DNA of 64,000 nucleotides, taken from SG-bin7 sp964498095. Its GTDB lineage: Bacteria > Bdellovibrionota > Bdellovibrionia > Bdellovibrionales > SG-bin7. The notes beneath the pieces are model-generated. The model was not told the origin of the DNA. It worked only from the letters and a program-made list of their open reading frames with translations, and ran no database searches. Numbering within the stretch: the first letter of the stretch is position 1; each line of letters opens with the position of its first letter. Positions 1 to 7,681 of the stretch are shown here, one piece after another. The DNA lies in assembly GCA_964498095.1 (NCBI GenBank), contig CAZCFY010000010.1, positions 102,224-166,223 on the forward strand, in the 5' to 3' direction. A program made the translations under genes and the position numbers.

Positions 1-1
1 T

Positions 2-703
2 TATGTTGCTCTATGTGCCACTTCACTTTTAGTAAGTGCTTGTGGTGGTTCTAAGGGAAATAAAAACAATATTAAACCAGCGCCAAAAACAACGGCTGGT
101 GAAAACACTGGGACTCGCGGCATTGATCTTCAAGGCGAAAACCTATTAATGGTTAACGCTATCGAAGGTTTCAAAGCCCAAGGTTACAATCCTAATGCTC
201 CAGAAAACAAAGCTTTAGCCGACGAAGTCGCCGGCGCTGAAGTGACAATGGAACAAGCGGATGAAACTTCTAAAAAGGCGAAGTTCACAGTGGTTCTTGG
301 TAGCACTTGCGAAATGGTTTCTAAGTCTATGCACGGAAACCAATACGCTCTTGCCGAAAAAGAACAACGTAGTGCCGGTGGCAAAGGTACACCTGCCGAA
401 GTTACACCTGGCAATGGCCAAAAAGGTAGCGTTGCCTACCCTGCTGGTTATGCCGATTTAGAAAATAAATGCGTGGGTGCTAACGGCGGATGTGATCATA
501 TCGCGGTTCTTTTCTCGAAGAGAGATATTAACGGCGGAAAACCAGCTCAAGTTGTTATCGCTTTCACGATGAACAATAAAGGCGGTTATGATTTAGTTGG
601 CTGGCCGACAGCTAAAAAAGGTGCATTTAAGTCAGTGACTGCTTTCGTTTCTGAAGCGAAACACTGCGGACGCGCACCGGAAACTAAAAACGCTAAAAAC
701 TAA
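2..703 (+). CDS. Lipoprotein of unknown function (5' end outside window)
   Basis: The reading frame is open from the first bases of the window, so the true start lies upstream. The visible N-terminus is the end of a signal peptide with a lipobox (LVSAC, lipidated Cys at nt 41-43) followed by a flexible CGGSKGNKN linker, so the product should be an exported lipoprotein. The mature part (about 220 residues) has five further cysteines spread through it and a basic C-terminus ending before TAA at 701-703. No family was recognised. It is followed by an intrinsic terminator shared with the convergent meaB gene. Lipoprotein status is clear; function is unknown. Confidence 0.75.
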   Translation, partial: YVALCATSLLVSACGGSKGNKNNIKPAPKTTAGENTGTRGIDLQGENLLMVNAIEGFKAQGYNPNAPENKALADEVAGAEVTMEQADETSKKAKFTVVLGSTCEMVSKSMHGNQYALAEKEQRSAGGKGTPAEVTPGNGQKGSVAYPAGYADLENKCVGANGGCDHIAVLFSKRDINGGKPAQVVIAFTMNNKGGYDLVGWPTAKKGAFKSVTAFVSEAKHCGRAPETKNAKN

Positions 704-749
704 TTTCACGACCAAATATGGCTCTTAATTAATTACTAGAGTCGACTAC

Positions 750-782
750 AAAGGATGTCAGTTTATTCTGACATCCTTTTCT
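750..782 (+). terminator. Intrinsic terminator, possibly bidirectional
   Basis: AAAGGATGTCAG (750-761) pairs with CTGACATCCTTT (768-779) around a 6-nt loop, followed by a T-rich tract. It ends the lipoprotein gene on the + strand and abuts the stop codon of the convergent meaB gene, so it could work in both directions. Confidence 0.85.
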
Positions 783-783
783 T

Positions 784-1647
784 TTAGCGCAAAACGCGCG
801 CCAGATCCTTGGTAGATTTTATTTTGGAAACTTTTTTGTCTATCTGCGCCCGCAATTTTTGCGCAAGTAATGCGGCCGCTTCGGCACGCAAACGCTTCGG
901 AGCCACCCGCTGCTTTTTCCAGATTGGCTTTTCTTTTTCCGTCACCAGAAAATTCGCCAAACCATCCACCCCTTTGCCAACAGTTGCTTCCGTACTAAAA
1001 ACTTTTGCATTAATGGTTGATTCCAATTCTTTCACCATTTGCTCAGCTCCCGGCCTATCGGACTTATTGACGATAAAGACGTTACTGATTTCAAACACCC
1101 CGGCCTTCATCGCTTGAATCGAATCTCCCGATTCTGGAACGACAACCACCGCGACGAAATCGGCGACGTTCATAATTTCCACTTCCGTCTGTCCAACCCC
1201 AACCGTTTCGATAATAATTAAATCAAATCCGTAAAACTCTAAAGCGCGCGCCATTAAATAAACGCTGGCGCTGAGTCCGCCATGAAAGCCGCGTGAACCG
1301 ATTGACCGCACGAAAACGCCCTGATCCTCAATATGTTCGTGCATGCGAATACGGTCTCCGAGGATAGCACCATGAGAAATAGGACTCGAGGGATCCACCG
1401 CAAGAACAGCAACTTTTAATCCGTGTTTTCGAAATTGCGCGATGAGTTTTGCTATGAGAGTTGACTTTCCCGCACCCGGTGGCCCGGTAATTCCCAAGCG
1501 AAAGCTTAAGTCTTCGGTGGTTAATTCTTTACTCTTTATGGCGGCCAGCAAATTCTTGTCGATAAACGAAAGCGCTCGCGCCAAAACCGCTGGATCCTGC
1601 TCTCGCTTCGCCGTCTTTAAAAGTTTACTTAAGTTGTCACCTGCCAT
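784..1647 (-). CDS. meaB: MeaB/ArgK-type GTPase (methylmalonyl-CoA mutase chaperone family)
   Basis: P-loop GTPase of the SIMIBI class. The visible motifs are Walker A GPPGAGKS (55-62), DPSSP (85-89), the switch region ETVGVGQTE (147-155) and the guanine-specificity motif NKSD (194-197), which are the MeaB/ArgK hallmarks. Family members use GTP hydrolysis to load and protect adenosylcobalamin in methylmalonyl-CoA mutase or related mutases. At 287 residues it is a little shorter than typical members (about 320-330), mainly at the N-terminus. No mutase gene is present in the window, so the partner must be elsewhere. ATG start at 1647 without a clear Shine-Dalgarno sequence. Confidence 0.92.
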   Translation of the reverse strand: MAGDNLSKLLKTAKREQDPAVLARALSFIDKNLLAAIKSKELTTEDLSFRLGITGPPGAGKSTLIAKLIAQFRKHGLKVAVLAVDPSSPISHGAILGDRIRMHEHIEDQGVFVRSIGSRGFHGGLSASVYLMARALEFYGFDLIIIETVGVGQTEVEIMNVADFVAVVVVPESGDSIQAMKAGVFEISNVFIVNKSDRPGAEQMVKELESTINAKVFSTEATVGKGVDGLANFLVTEKEKPIWKKQRVAPKRLRAEAAALLAQKLRAQIDKKVSKIKSTKDLARVLR

Positions 1648-1796
1648 GTCTACACAATTACATGATTAAACTGTTGAAACAACTAGAGTTTTCAAGAGAC
1701 CCAAAGAAACCGCTTGATCACCCGACAAGGGTTTTTACACCCAGTTTTGAGGTCTAAAAAAACTTAGTTATTTCAAATATCTACGAACCTCGTTAT

Positions 1797-1812
1797 TGGC
1801 ATGGCCCATGCT
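1797..1812 (+). promoter_or_regulatory. Sigma-54-like promoter
   Basis: TGGCATGGCCCATGCT matches the RpoN consensus TGGCACG-N4-TTGCW at 13 of the 12+4 scored positions apart from C6 to T and T12 to A. The invariant GG and GC are exactly 10 nt apart. Predicted transcription start is about 1823, just before the AGAGGTG ribosome binding site and the GTG start at 1838. Confidence 0.4.
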
Positions 1813-1837
1813 CTTTGCTGAGTAGAGGTGTAAAGCC

Positions 1838-3031
1838 GTGGAAAAGAGAACGCTCTTAATAATAGCTTTTGTATTCTTCGCGCTCGGCGCGAGCATTGAG
1901 CTATTGAAAAATCTAGGACGAAACTCTCGCGTAGCACGCGTAATAGATAGGTCCGAGCGCCAGCTAGAGGATTATAACGTGCGCCTTGGCACTGACAATG
2001 TTCCCGCTCCGGTTATTCGCCCAACTCTCCACGCAGCGGCAGTAACAAAACCAATTACGGGAGTTCCCGTGGCCGCAGCCAAAAAAGCCGATGATAAAAA
2101 GGCCAAAGTTGCAAAAGCTGACACCAAGAAAAAAGATGAGAAAAAGAAGAAAAAGAAAAAGAAAAAGAAAAAGGCCACCGATACCAAATCAGATGAACAG
2201 CAGGTCGCCCAAAACAACAAAAAATTAGATCCAAAAAGCCAGCTCGGTTATGGCAATAATTCCTATTACGTTAATGGCTTTGAAGATCCAAACGCCCAAA
2301 ATCAGCCCGACAAAGAACAAATCGATTGGGAAAAAATTCTATTGGGTGAACCCACGACGAAAGATATTCAAAACTTTATTGAGCACCATCGTAGCCATGG
2401 AGTTTCCGACCAACAGTACTTTCAAATTGTAAAAGCCATGATTAAAGACACCCGTCCCAATATTCGCGATTTTAGCCTTGTGTTGCTAGATGCGGCGCCG
2501 TCGACCTACGGTTTTATAATCTTGTCAGAAACTTTTTTCCATGAACCGGCAAATTCTGATTTTCGCAATAAACTGCAAAAAGAAATTCTGGAATTTGCCC
2601 GCGTAGAGTCATTTATGTTCCTTAGTGGTGCCTTAGATAAAAATAACTCGGATGCCGTTCACATTGTAACGATGAACACGATAAGCCGTGCAGTGGAGAA
2701 TTACCGTCCCCAATTGACACAAGCACAAAGTACTAACACGTCGGCTTCTACGGCGCCCGCCACACCCACGAATCCGACCAGTCCAGCGCCGGCGTCAGCC
2801 AACACCACCGGGACTGCCGCCAGAAACTCGACTACGGGCACGCGTTTATCTTTACGCCAGATTGTTTCCGCCTTTACGCGCTTTCAAAATCCTTTAAAAA
2901 CCCTCGTAACGGAAAAAGATCCTGATACGGCCAAACAAGCTTCTGATCTCTTAGTCGTAATAAATAGTATCGTTGCCCTAAATCCAACGTCCACTACGAC
3001 CACGCCGACTAATACTCCCGCCATCCGCTAA
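1838..3031 (+). CDS. Membrane-anchored protein with lysine tract, unknown function
   Basis: 397 residues from a GTG start with an AGAGG ribosome binding site 8-14 nt upstream. Residues 5-22 form one hydrophobic helix (membrane anchor or uncleaved signal), followed by an Ala/Lys-rich linker with an unbroken run of eleven lysines (102-112). A compact folded-looking region follows (about 155-290, rich in helix formers, e.g. around DQQYFQIVKAMIKD). Then comes a Ser/Thr/Pro/Ala-rich linker (about 290-330) and a short C-terminal helix region with another Thr/Pro tail. No family recognised. It probably lies in the periplasm, tethered to the inner membrane; the lysine tract could contact nucleic acid, peptidoglycan or acidic polymers, but this is speculation. 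Confidence 0.8.
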   Translation: MEKRTLLIIAFVFFALGASIELLKNLGRNSRVARVIDRSERQLEDYNVRLGTDNVPAPVIRPTLHAAAVTKPITGVPVAAAKKADDKKAKVAKADTKKKDEKKKKKKKKKKKATDTKSDEQQVAQNNKKLDPKSQLGYGNNSYYVNGFEDPNAQNQPDKEQIDWEKILLGEPTTKDIQNFIEHHRSHGVSDQQYFQIVKAMIKDTRPNIRDFSLVLLDAAPSTYGFIILSETFFHEPANSDFRNKLQKEILEFARVESFMFLSGALDKNNSDAVHIVTMNTISRAVENYRPQLTQAQSTNTSASTAPATPTNPTSPAPASANTTGTAARNSTTGTRLSLRQIVSAFTRFQNPLKTLVTEKDPDTAKQASDLLVVINSIVALNPTSTTTTPTNTPAIR

Positions 3032-3072
3032 ATTGACTAGAGAATTGTCCCAAATTTACCGATACGATAACA

Positions 3073-4317
3073 ATGGGGCGCCTCTTTTTTGCAATCACAA
3101 TTTTAATGGCCACGCACCCTTCCGCTTTCGCCGATTTGCGCGTCAAAGTGAGATCAACTCCTTACTACGACGTTGAACTCACGCTCGGAAATAACCAGCG
3201 GCAATTTACAAGTGGCGATGCGCCGAAAGAGCAAATCGTATATTTGTCCACCGAGAAAATTAATGAAACTGAAACTTTCCAAATTTGTTATATGGCAAAA
3301 TCTCAAAAAAATCAGCCCAATGCAAAAAACCTGGGATTCGTTCACATGGATTTCCTCGCTAAGGGTCAGGTTCCTCAAACTATTCGCTCCATCTCGCCAA
3401 CCGGAAATGAGTTTTCTGCCGGCAAAAGAACTTGCGAGAAGTTTTCTTTTAAAATGATTAATGACGCCGGCGTTGATGTTTTCGAAATCGCCGCAATGGA
3501 AGATGCGCCAACTCCCAACCCTGGAGCGGCAAAAGTTTTTGAACCCATAGAGGTTCCCAAAGAAGATGAAATTGCTGCCGCCGAGGCCCGCGCAGAAATG
3601 ATGGTTATTTTAGAGAAAAGCGGGAAAGAATGTAAGGATGGCGATAAGGTGATCGACTGCAGCCAGGCAAAGGCCGCAATGGAAGCCGAAGTTAATAAAT
3701 TAAAACAAGCTCAGTCTGAATCAACGGCGCCAGACCAACCAGAAGGCCCCGCAACTTCCGCGCCGACAACACCAGAAGCCACTTTGCCGTCAACGGCACC
3801 CGTAGCCTCGGCACCCGTGGCCTCGGCTCCCGCGACTACGGCGCCGCCAGCGACTACCACTGTTCCCACAGAGACGGCTTCGCCTGCCCGCACGCCCGCA
3901 CAATTCAAAAAACCTGTTTCGTGGTCAGAACTTTTATTAAGTCCGGGCGCGCTCGTTTTTTATTTCATAACTTTGATTTCAATCTTTTCTATGGCCACGA
4001 TATTAAAAGCCGCTGGCCAGCCAGCTTGGTCACTTTTTATTCCCTTTTATAATGCAATTTGCTTTGCGCGCGCCGCCGAAAAGCCCGGTTGGATGGGATT
4101 ATTGCTACTCGTACCCCTAGTAAATATTCCGGTAAATGTAATGATCAACATAGGATTAGCCCAGCGATTTCAAAAAGATTTATTGTATGCCATCGGCATG
4201 ACTATTTTGCCCTTTATCTTTTTCCCAATATTGGCATTTCAGGTGAGAGGCACTCAATCGGGCGCCCAATTATCCCGCGCCAGTGATATTGATTTTAACC
4301 AACCGGGAGCCGCCTAA
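3073..4317 (+). CDS. Secreted N-terminal region fused to a DUF5684-like membrane domain
   Basis: 414 residues. The N-terminus is a cleavable-looking signal peptide (ending about residue 20, SAFA|DL). A periplasmic region follows (21-150), then an acidic helical stretch with two cysteines (KECKDGDKVIDC), a Pro/Ala/Thr linker with short repeats (ASAPVASAPATTAPP) and finally three to four membrane helices (about 295-395). The C-terminal segment (GQPAWSLFIPFYNAICFARA ... PGWMGLLLLVPLVN ... ILPFIFFPILAF) follows the pattern of the DUF5684 family: a small membrane domain with conserved W-IPFYN and LLLLVPLVN blocks. Function is not known. The next gene converges from the other strand after 31 bp. 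Confidence 0.78.
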   Translation: MGRLFFAITILMATHPSAFADLRVKVRSTPYYDVELTLGNNQRQFTSGDAPKEQIVYLSTEKINETETFQICYMAKSQKNQPNAKNLGFVHMDFLAKGQVPQTIRSISPTGNEFSAGKRTCEKFSFKMINDAGVDVFEIAAMEDAPTPNPGAAKVFEPIEVPKEDEIAAAEARAEMMVILEKSGKECKDGDKVIDCSQAKAAMEAEVNKLKQAQSESTAPDQPEGPATSAPTTPEATLPSTAPVASAPVASAPATTAPPATTTVPTETASPARTPAQFKKPVSWSELLLSPGALVFYFITLISIFSMATILKAAGQPAWSLFIPFYNAICFARAAEKPGWMGLLLLVPLVNIPVNVMINIGLAQRFQKDLLYAIGMTILPFIFFPILAFQVRGTQSGAQLSRASDIDFNQPGAA

Positions 4318-4348
4318 GCCACTCCCAGTTGGGGCTGGTTGGGGTAAA

Positions 4349-5236
4349 TTATTTTACCGAAGCTTGCTTAAGTTGTTCTTCAGCATTTCTTTCGAACATG
4401 TTCACGGCATCATTCATAAGACTAAGAATTTTTGGATTAAGTTCGGCCGCCTCTTTTAAACTCTGACTCGAAATCTTATCCACCTTAATGCAATCTTCAA
4501 CTATCGTGGAAAAACTGTCCCACAAAACATCTACTTGCTTAAGCTTAGCAACGATTTCGGTGTCCGTTGTTTTGGGAACTTCCATAAAAGCATTTCCATT
4601 TAAAAGTGCCGTATGCGATTGCGCAAACAAAGACTTAGCTTGTTTTAACTCGTGCTTTGCTAAACTCGTTTCGCCACCTAAGGCCATTAGAAATAGGGCC
4701 TTTGACACCCTTTGTGTTAACATACGCTGACGGCCGGCGATGTTCACCACTTGCCCACCCACGGATTTAATTCCTAGAGAGCGCGCGATATCAACATAGT
4801 TTTCTACAATTTTATTCATGGCATTTAGGATTTGAATGCTTTGCTCGTTGACGTCGGTTATTGCTACACTGTCTCCCTTCGCCGACTTACTGAGATCAGC
4901 ACTATATTTAACCCACATACCTTGGGTCTCTTTAAGAGCGCTCTCAATTTTTGTAGAATTGGGGACGAGAATTTGCTTAACCGCATTACCCTTAATAAGA
5001 TCATTGAGACTGCTATCGAACATTTCGATTGTCGCCTGCAACGCGGCTCTATTTTCTTCGGGACTAATATTGAGCTTGATGAGGATTAACTCCTTCATCA
5101 TTTTTTGACTTAACATCCGCTGACGTCCAGCGACGTTAATGGTAGCGGCAAATTCCTTAGTTTGGTCTGCGGCCACTCCCGTAGAAGCTACTAGTGCTGT
5201 CATCAGGACTAAGCCGGCTTTTCTAATTTGGTACAT
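4349..5236 (-). CDS. Periplasmic protein with two tandem PilJ-type sensor domains
   Basis: 295 residues with a signal peptide (about 1-23, GVAA|D). It holds two copies of a four-helix-type module of about 130 residues. Each copy opens with the signature NVAGRQRMLSQKM (34-46) or NIAGRQRMLTQRV (165-177) and closes with a helix of the form ILxxMNxxV. This is the N-terminal domain of type IV pilus methyl-accepting transducer PilJ, related to the ligand-binding P-box region of NarX. Here there is no membrane helix after the sensor, so it is a soluble periplasmic binding protein rather than a receptor. GGAG 7 nt before the ATG decides the start. It is divergent from the membrane PilJ gene at 5493, and the shared promoter carries three matching inverted repeats. 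The ligand is unknown; nitrate/nitrite-like ligands are possible only by analogy. Confidence 0.85.
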   Translation of the reverse strand: MYQIRKAGLVLMTALVASTGVAADQTKEFAATINVAGRQRMLSQKMMKELILIKLNISPEENRAALQATIEMFDSSLNDLIKGNAVKQILVPNSTKIESALKETQGMWVKYSADLSKSAKGDSVAITDVNEQSIQILNAMNKIVENYVDIARSLGIKSVGGQVVNIAGRQRMLTQRVSKALFLMALGGETSLAKHELKQAKSLFAQSHTALLNGNAFMEVPKTTDTEIVAKLKQVDVLWDSFSTIVEDCIKVDKISSQSLKEAAELNPKILSLMNDAVNMFERNAEEQLKQASVK

Positions 5237-5262
5237 ACGGACTCCTTTTTTGGGTTTTCTAA

Positions 5263-5284
5263 TAGTTCAAGCTTTCTTGAACTA
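5263..5284. promoter_or_regulatory. Inverted-repeat operator candidate 1
   Basis: Perfect inverted repeat: TAGTTCAAG (5263-5271), CTTT, then CTTGAACTA (5276-5284). Its core is TTCAA-N6-TTGAA, the same layout as two other sites in this divergent promoter. It lies 27 bp upstream of the double-PilJ start codon. Confidence 0.6.
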
Positions 5285-5321
5285 ACTTATCGGCCCAGCC
5301 CGACTAAAGTTGAGGGCAAAG

Positions 5322-5337
5322 TTCACATTTTTTTGAA
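5322..5337. promoter_or_regulatory. Inverted-repeat operator candidate 2
   Basis: TTCAC-N6-TTGAA, flanked by G and C to give GTTCA...TGAAC. Same half-sites and the same 6-nt spacer as sites 1 and 3; its centre is 56 bp from that of site 1. Confidence 0.5.
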
Positions 5338-5431
5338 CAACTAACCTCAAGAAATACCTCGACATTTTTCAAGTGTTCTAAAAGGATTCAATTCGTATCG
5401 CGACTTGATGCGCTCATTGTGAGACATTAAG

Positions 5432-5447
5432 TTCAAATTCTTTTGAA
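5432..5447. promoter_or_regulatory. Inverted-repeat operator candidate 3
   Basis: TTCAA-N6-TTGAA preceded by AAG. Same layout as sites 1 and 2; its centre is 110 bp from that of site 2 and 46 bp upstream of the membrane PilJ start at 5493. Confidence 0.5.
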
Positions 5448-5492
5448 AACAAAAATCATCAACTTTTGTCTGGCTTATGCCGAAAGGTATTT

Positions 5493-6251
5493 ATGATAGA
5501 AAACGAGCGCCTCATACAACAGATATACAAACGCGCCAGCATGAAGTACATGTTCGCACTTTTGATGGTGGCACTCATGGCGGTGAGCTCCTTCATGGTC
5601 GCGCGCCAAATCATCCTATCGCATAAATCCCGGGGTAGCCTTATTAACATCAGTGGCCGGCAACGTATGTTGACACAAAGAATTGGCATGTATCTTAGTC
5701 TCGCCATGCAGGAAAAAGATCAAAATACGAAATATATTTTATTAGAAAGCGTAAATAAGCACGTTGATACGCTGGAAAGCTCTCACGAAAAGCTAATCTA
5801 CAAGCCGCAAACAATTGCTAACGAGTCCTTTTTAACGCGGAACTATCAGTTGTCCGAAGAAATGCTGGATATATATTTTGGCCCCCGCTATGCCGTGGAT
5901 AAAAAAATGCGTGAGTTAATTTCGAGTGCCAGGCGAATCTCAGAAAACCTCGAAAGCGAATCCTACCGCCGCGATTTTATTGTTAAGGAATATGAAAAGC
6001 TAATGACTTTGGTGACCGACGATTTGCTCACGGGACTGGAAAAAATAGTTACTCAGCATGAAATCGAAAATGACAAAGAGATCCTATTGCTCGAAGGTGT
6101 TGAGTTAGGTGTTCTCGTATTTACGCTGTCATTATTACTTTTCGAATTATTCTATATTTATTTGCCCATGAATGGTTCTTTAAAATCCATATTAAGAATT
6201 TTGGTGATATTAAAGCGCCCTGGGTTAGGCGAGAAAGATCTTAAAATATGA
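5493..6251 (+). CDS. Membrane protein with a PilJ-type periplasmic sensor domain
   Basis: 252 residues from the ATG at 5493, chosen over a TTG at 5466 because AAAGG sits 6 nt upstream of it. Topology: a short cytoplasmic N-terminus, a membrane helix (about 19-41), a periplasmic helical sensor beginning with the PilJ signature NISGRQRMLTQRI (51-63), a second membrane helix (about 208-230, LGVLVFTLSLLLFELFYIY) and a short basic cytoplasmic tail. There is no HAMP, kinase or methyl-accepting domain, so output must go through a partner. Its stop overlaps the start of the GbsR-like regulator (ATGA), so the two are translationally coupled. This suggests the regulator reads the state of this sensor. 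Confidence 0.82.
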   Translation: MIENERLIQQIYKRASMKYMFALLMVALMAVSSFMVARQIILSHKSRGSLINISGRQRMLTQRIGMYLSLAMQEKDQNTKYILLESVNKHVDTLESSHEKLIYKPQTIANESFLTRNYQLSEEMLDIYFGPRYAVDKKMRELISSARRISENLESESYRRDFIVKEYEKLMTLVTDDLLTGLEKIVTQHEIENDKEILLLEGVELGVLVFTLSLLLFELFYIYLPMNGSLKSILRILVILKRPGLGEKDLKI

Positions 6252-6739
6252 ACAATACAAAAAAGCCAATCAATTTGCCGCCAGAAGTCGCCGAACTCAT
6301 CGATCAAATTGGCCAACTGATGAAGCATTGGGGTTTTAAAAAAATCCACGGCGAGATATGGTCGTGCCTATTCTTGTCGGATAAGCCCCTAGACGCTGCC
6401 GCCATAATTGAGCGCCTCGGCGTTTCAAAATCATTAATAAGCATGAGTCTCTCCGGTTTGACAGAATTGAACTTGGTTTTCCAAGCAGGAAAGAGCGCCG
6501 AAGGCACCCTTTTATATAAGGCCAACACCAATATCTCCGAAGTCATCTTTAATATCTTGCGCTACCGCGAGAGAAAAATATTCGCGAAACTATCTACCTC
6601 CTACTCCCTGGTTGAAACTCTTCCCGAGGGCGAAACTAAAAAGTGGGATCTCAACATGGATAGAATTAAGGACTTTGGTAACTTTTTAAAAGAAGCCGAA
6701 TCATTAATGAGCAAGATTGCCACTAAAAAGGCATCCTAA
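6248..6739 (+). CDS. GbsR/MarR-family transcriptional regulator
   Basis: 163 residues. The N-terminal helix (LIDQIGQLMKHWGFKKIHGE) and the winged helix-turn-helix (DAAAIIERLGVSKSLISMSL, about 51-70) follow the GbsR branch of the MarR fold, whose members typically act as ligand-responsive repressors of linked genes. The C-terminal half is helical and would dimerise. It overlaps the PilJ membrane gene by 4 bp and is the natural candidate for binding the three TTCAA-N6-TTGAA repeats at 5263-5447. Ligand sensing might be direct or through the PilJ partners; the sequence does not decide this. Confidence 0.82.
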   Translation: MNNTKKPINLPPEVAELIDQIGQLMKHWGFKKIHGEIWSCLFLSDKPLDAAAIIERLGVSKSLISMSLSGLTELNLVFQAGKSAEGTLLYKANTNISEVIFNILRYRERKIFAKLSTSYSLVETLPEGETKKWDLNMDRIKDFGNFLKEAESLMSKIATKKAS

Positions 6740-6780
6740 GTAATTTATCTTGCCAATTAAATTCCTAAAAAATACGCTAG

Positions 6781-7503
6781 TTGGCTGTGATAAAATGTTT
6801 ATTCTCTATATTTTTACTTTTTCTAACGTCGGCTGAAGCCGGAGTGCAAATCCCTCTTAATATGACGCGAGTTCAGCGCGAACAAGCTCTAGGGATTTTA
6901 GGCATGGGAACATCATCTAAAGTTTTGTCGGCTCCCTATCCCCTCGGGGGCTACGCCGGATTTGAATTCGGCGCCGGAATGGAATTTTTAGACGTCACCG
7001 ACCTCGGAAATTTAGGATCGGGATTAGGCAATCCGCAATCGATTATAAATTATCCGCGGTTTAGTTTCGGTAAGGGCTTTTACAATGACTTTGATTTCTT
7101 TTTTCATTTTACGCCTTACAGTGAAAATGCCGGCATCAGCGAGTACGGCGGAATGTTACGCTGGGGCGCTTATCAGTCTGCTTATCTACCAACAAATATC
7201 TCCATTTTAATTCATGCCAATTCCGCGAGTATTTCGGAGAAAATTTTTACCAGCACGGCAGGCATCGAAGTCACCGCCGGATTTACATTAAAATATTTTT
7301 CGCTTTACTTTGGCGGTGGCCAAGTCGAATCCCGCGGCCGCTTTTTTGGACTCACCGGCTCGGCGACCGAGGATTACGAAAAAACTTCCAGCATCCACAC
7401 GCTCATGGGCGGCATCGTTGACTTCAACTCGTTCTTTATAGCCGCCCAACTCGACCGCTACTCCGACGCTATTTTTAGCGTAAAGCTAGGCGTAAAGCGT
7501 TGA
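6781..7503 (+). CDS. Outer-membrane beta-barrel-like protein, unknown function
   Basis: 240 residues with a signal peptide (about 1-20, SAEA|GV). The mature part is rich in Gly and aromatic residues in alternating patterns (FSFGKGFYNDFDFFFHF, LKYFSLYFGGGQVESRGRFF) and ends with a strand-like FSVKLGVKR, consistent with a small outer-membrane barrel. An N-terminal stretch with a Leu/Gly pattern (LGILGMGTSSKVLSAPYPLG) recalls a family widespread in Bdellovibrio-like genomes. Start is uncertain: TTG at 6781 or GTG at 6787, neither with a good ribosome binding site. Confidence 0.68.
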   Translation: MAVIKCLFSIFLLFLTSAEAGVQIPLNMTRVQREQALGILGMGTSSKVLSAPYPLGGYAGFEFGAGMEFLDVTDLGNLGSGLGNPQSIINYPRFSFGKGFYNDFDFFFHFTPYSENAGISEYGGMLRWGAYQSAYLPTNISILIHANSASISEKIFTSTAGIEVTAGFTLKYFSLYFGGGQVESRGRFFGLTGSATEDYEKTSSIHTLMGGIVDFNSFFIAAQLDRYSDAIFSVKLGVKR

Positions 7504-7633
7504 CGAAATTAGTTTAATACCTCGGGCGAAACGCAGTAGACAAAAAATTGTACGGCGGGAGCGCAAAAGTGCCCTCTCGTTGGCTGTTCCCGCAGCGTAA
7601 AGGAAAATAGGGCTTTTCTGGCAAAAATGGCGC

Positions 7634-7649
7634 AGGCACTAACCTTGCT
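7634..7649 (+). promoter_or_regulatory. Sigma-54-like promoter
   Basis: AGGCACTAACCTTGCT matches TGGCACG-N4-TTGCW except for the first T and the G after GGCAC; GG and GC are separated by exactly 10 nt. Predicted start of transcription is about 7660, leaving a 22-nt leader with GGAG at 7673-7676 before the ATG at 7682. The rest of the 178-bp gap (7504-7681) shows no other clear signal. Confidence 0.55.
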
Positions 7650-7681
7650 AGAATAGCGGTTTTTTATATGCCGGAGCCAAA

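Noticed and set aside
1972..2220. Phenylalanine-rich frame on the minus strand
   Set aside because: It is the antisense of the lysine tract in the gene at 1838-3031.
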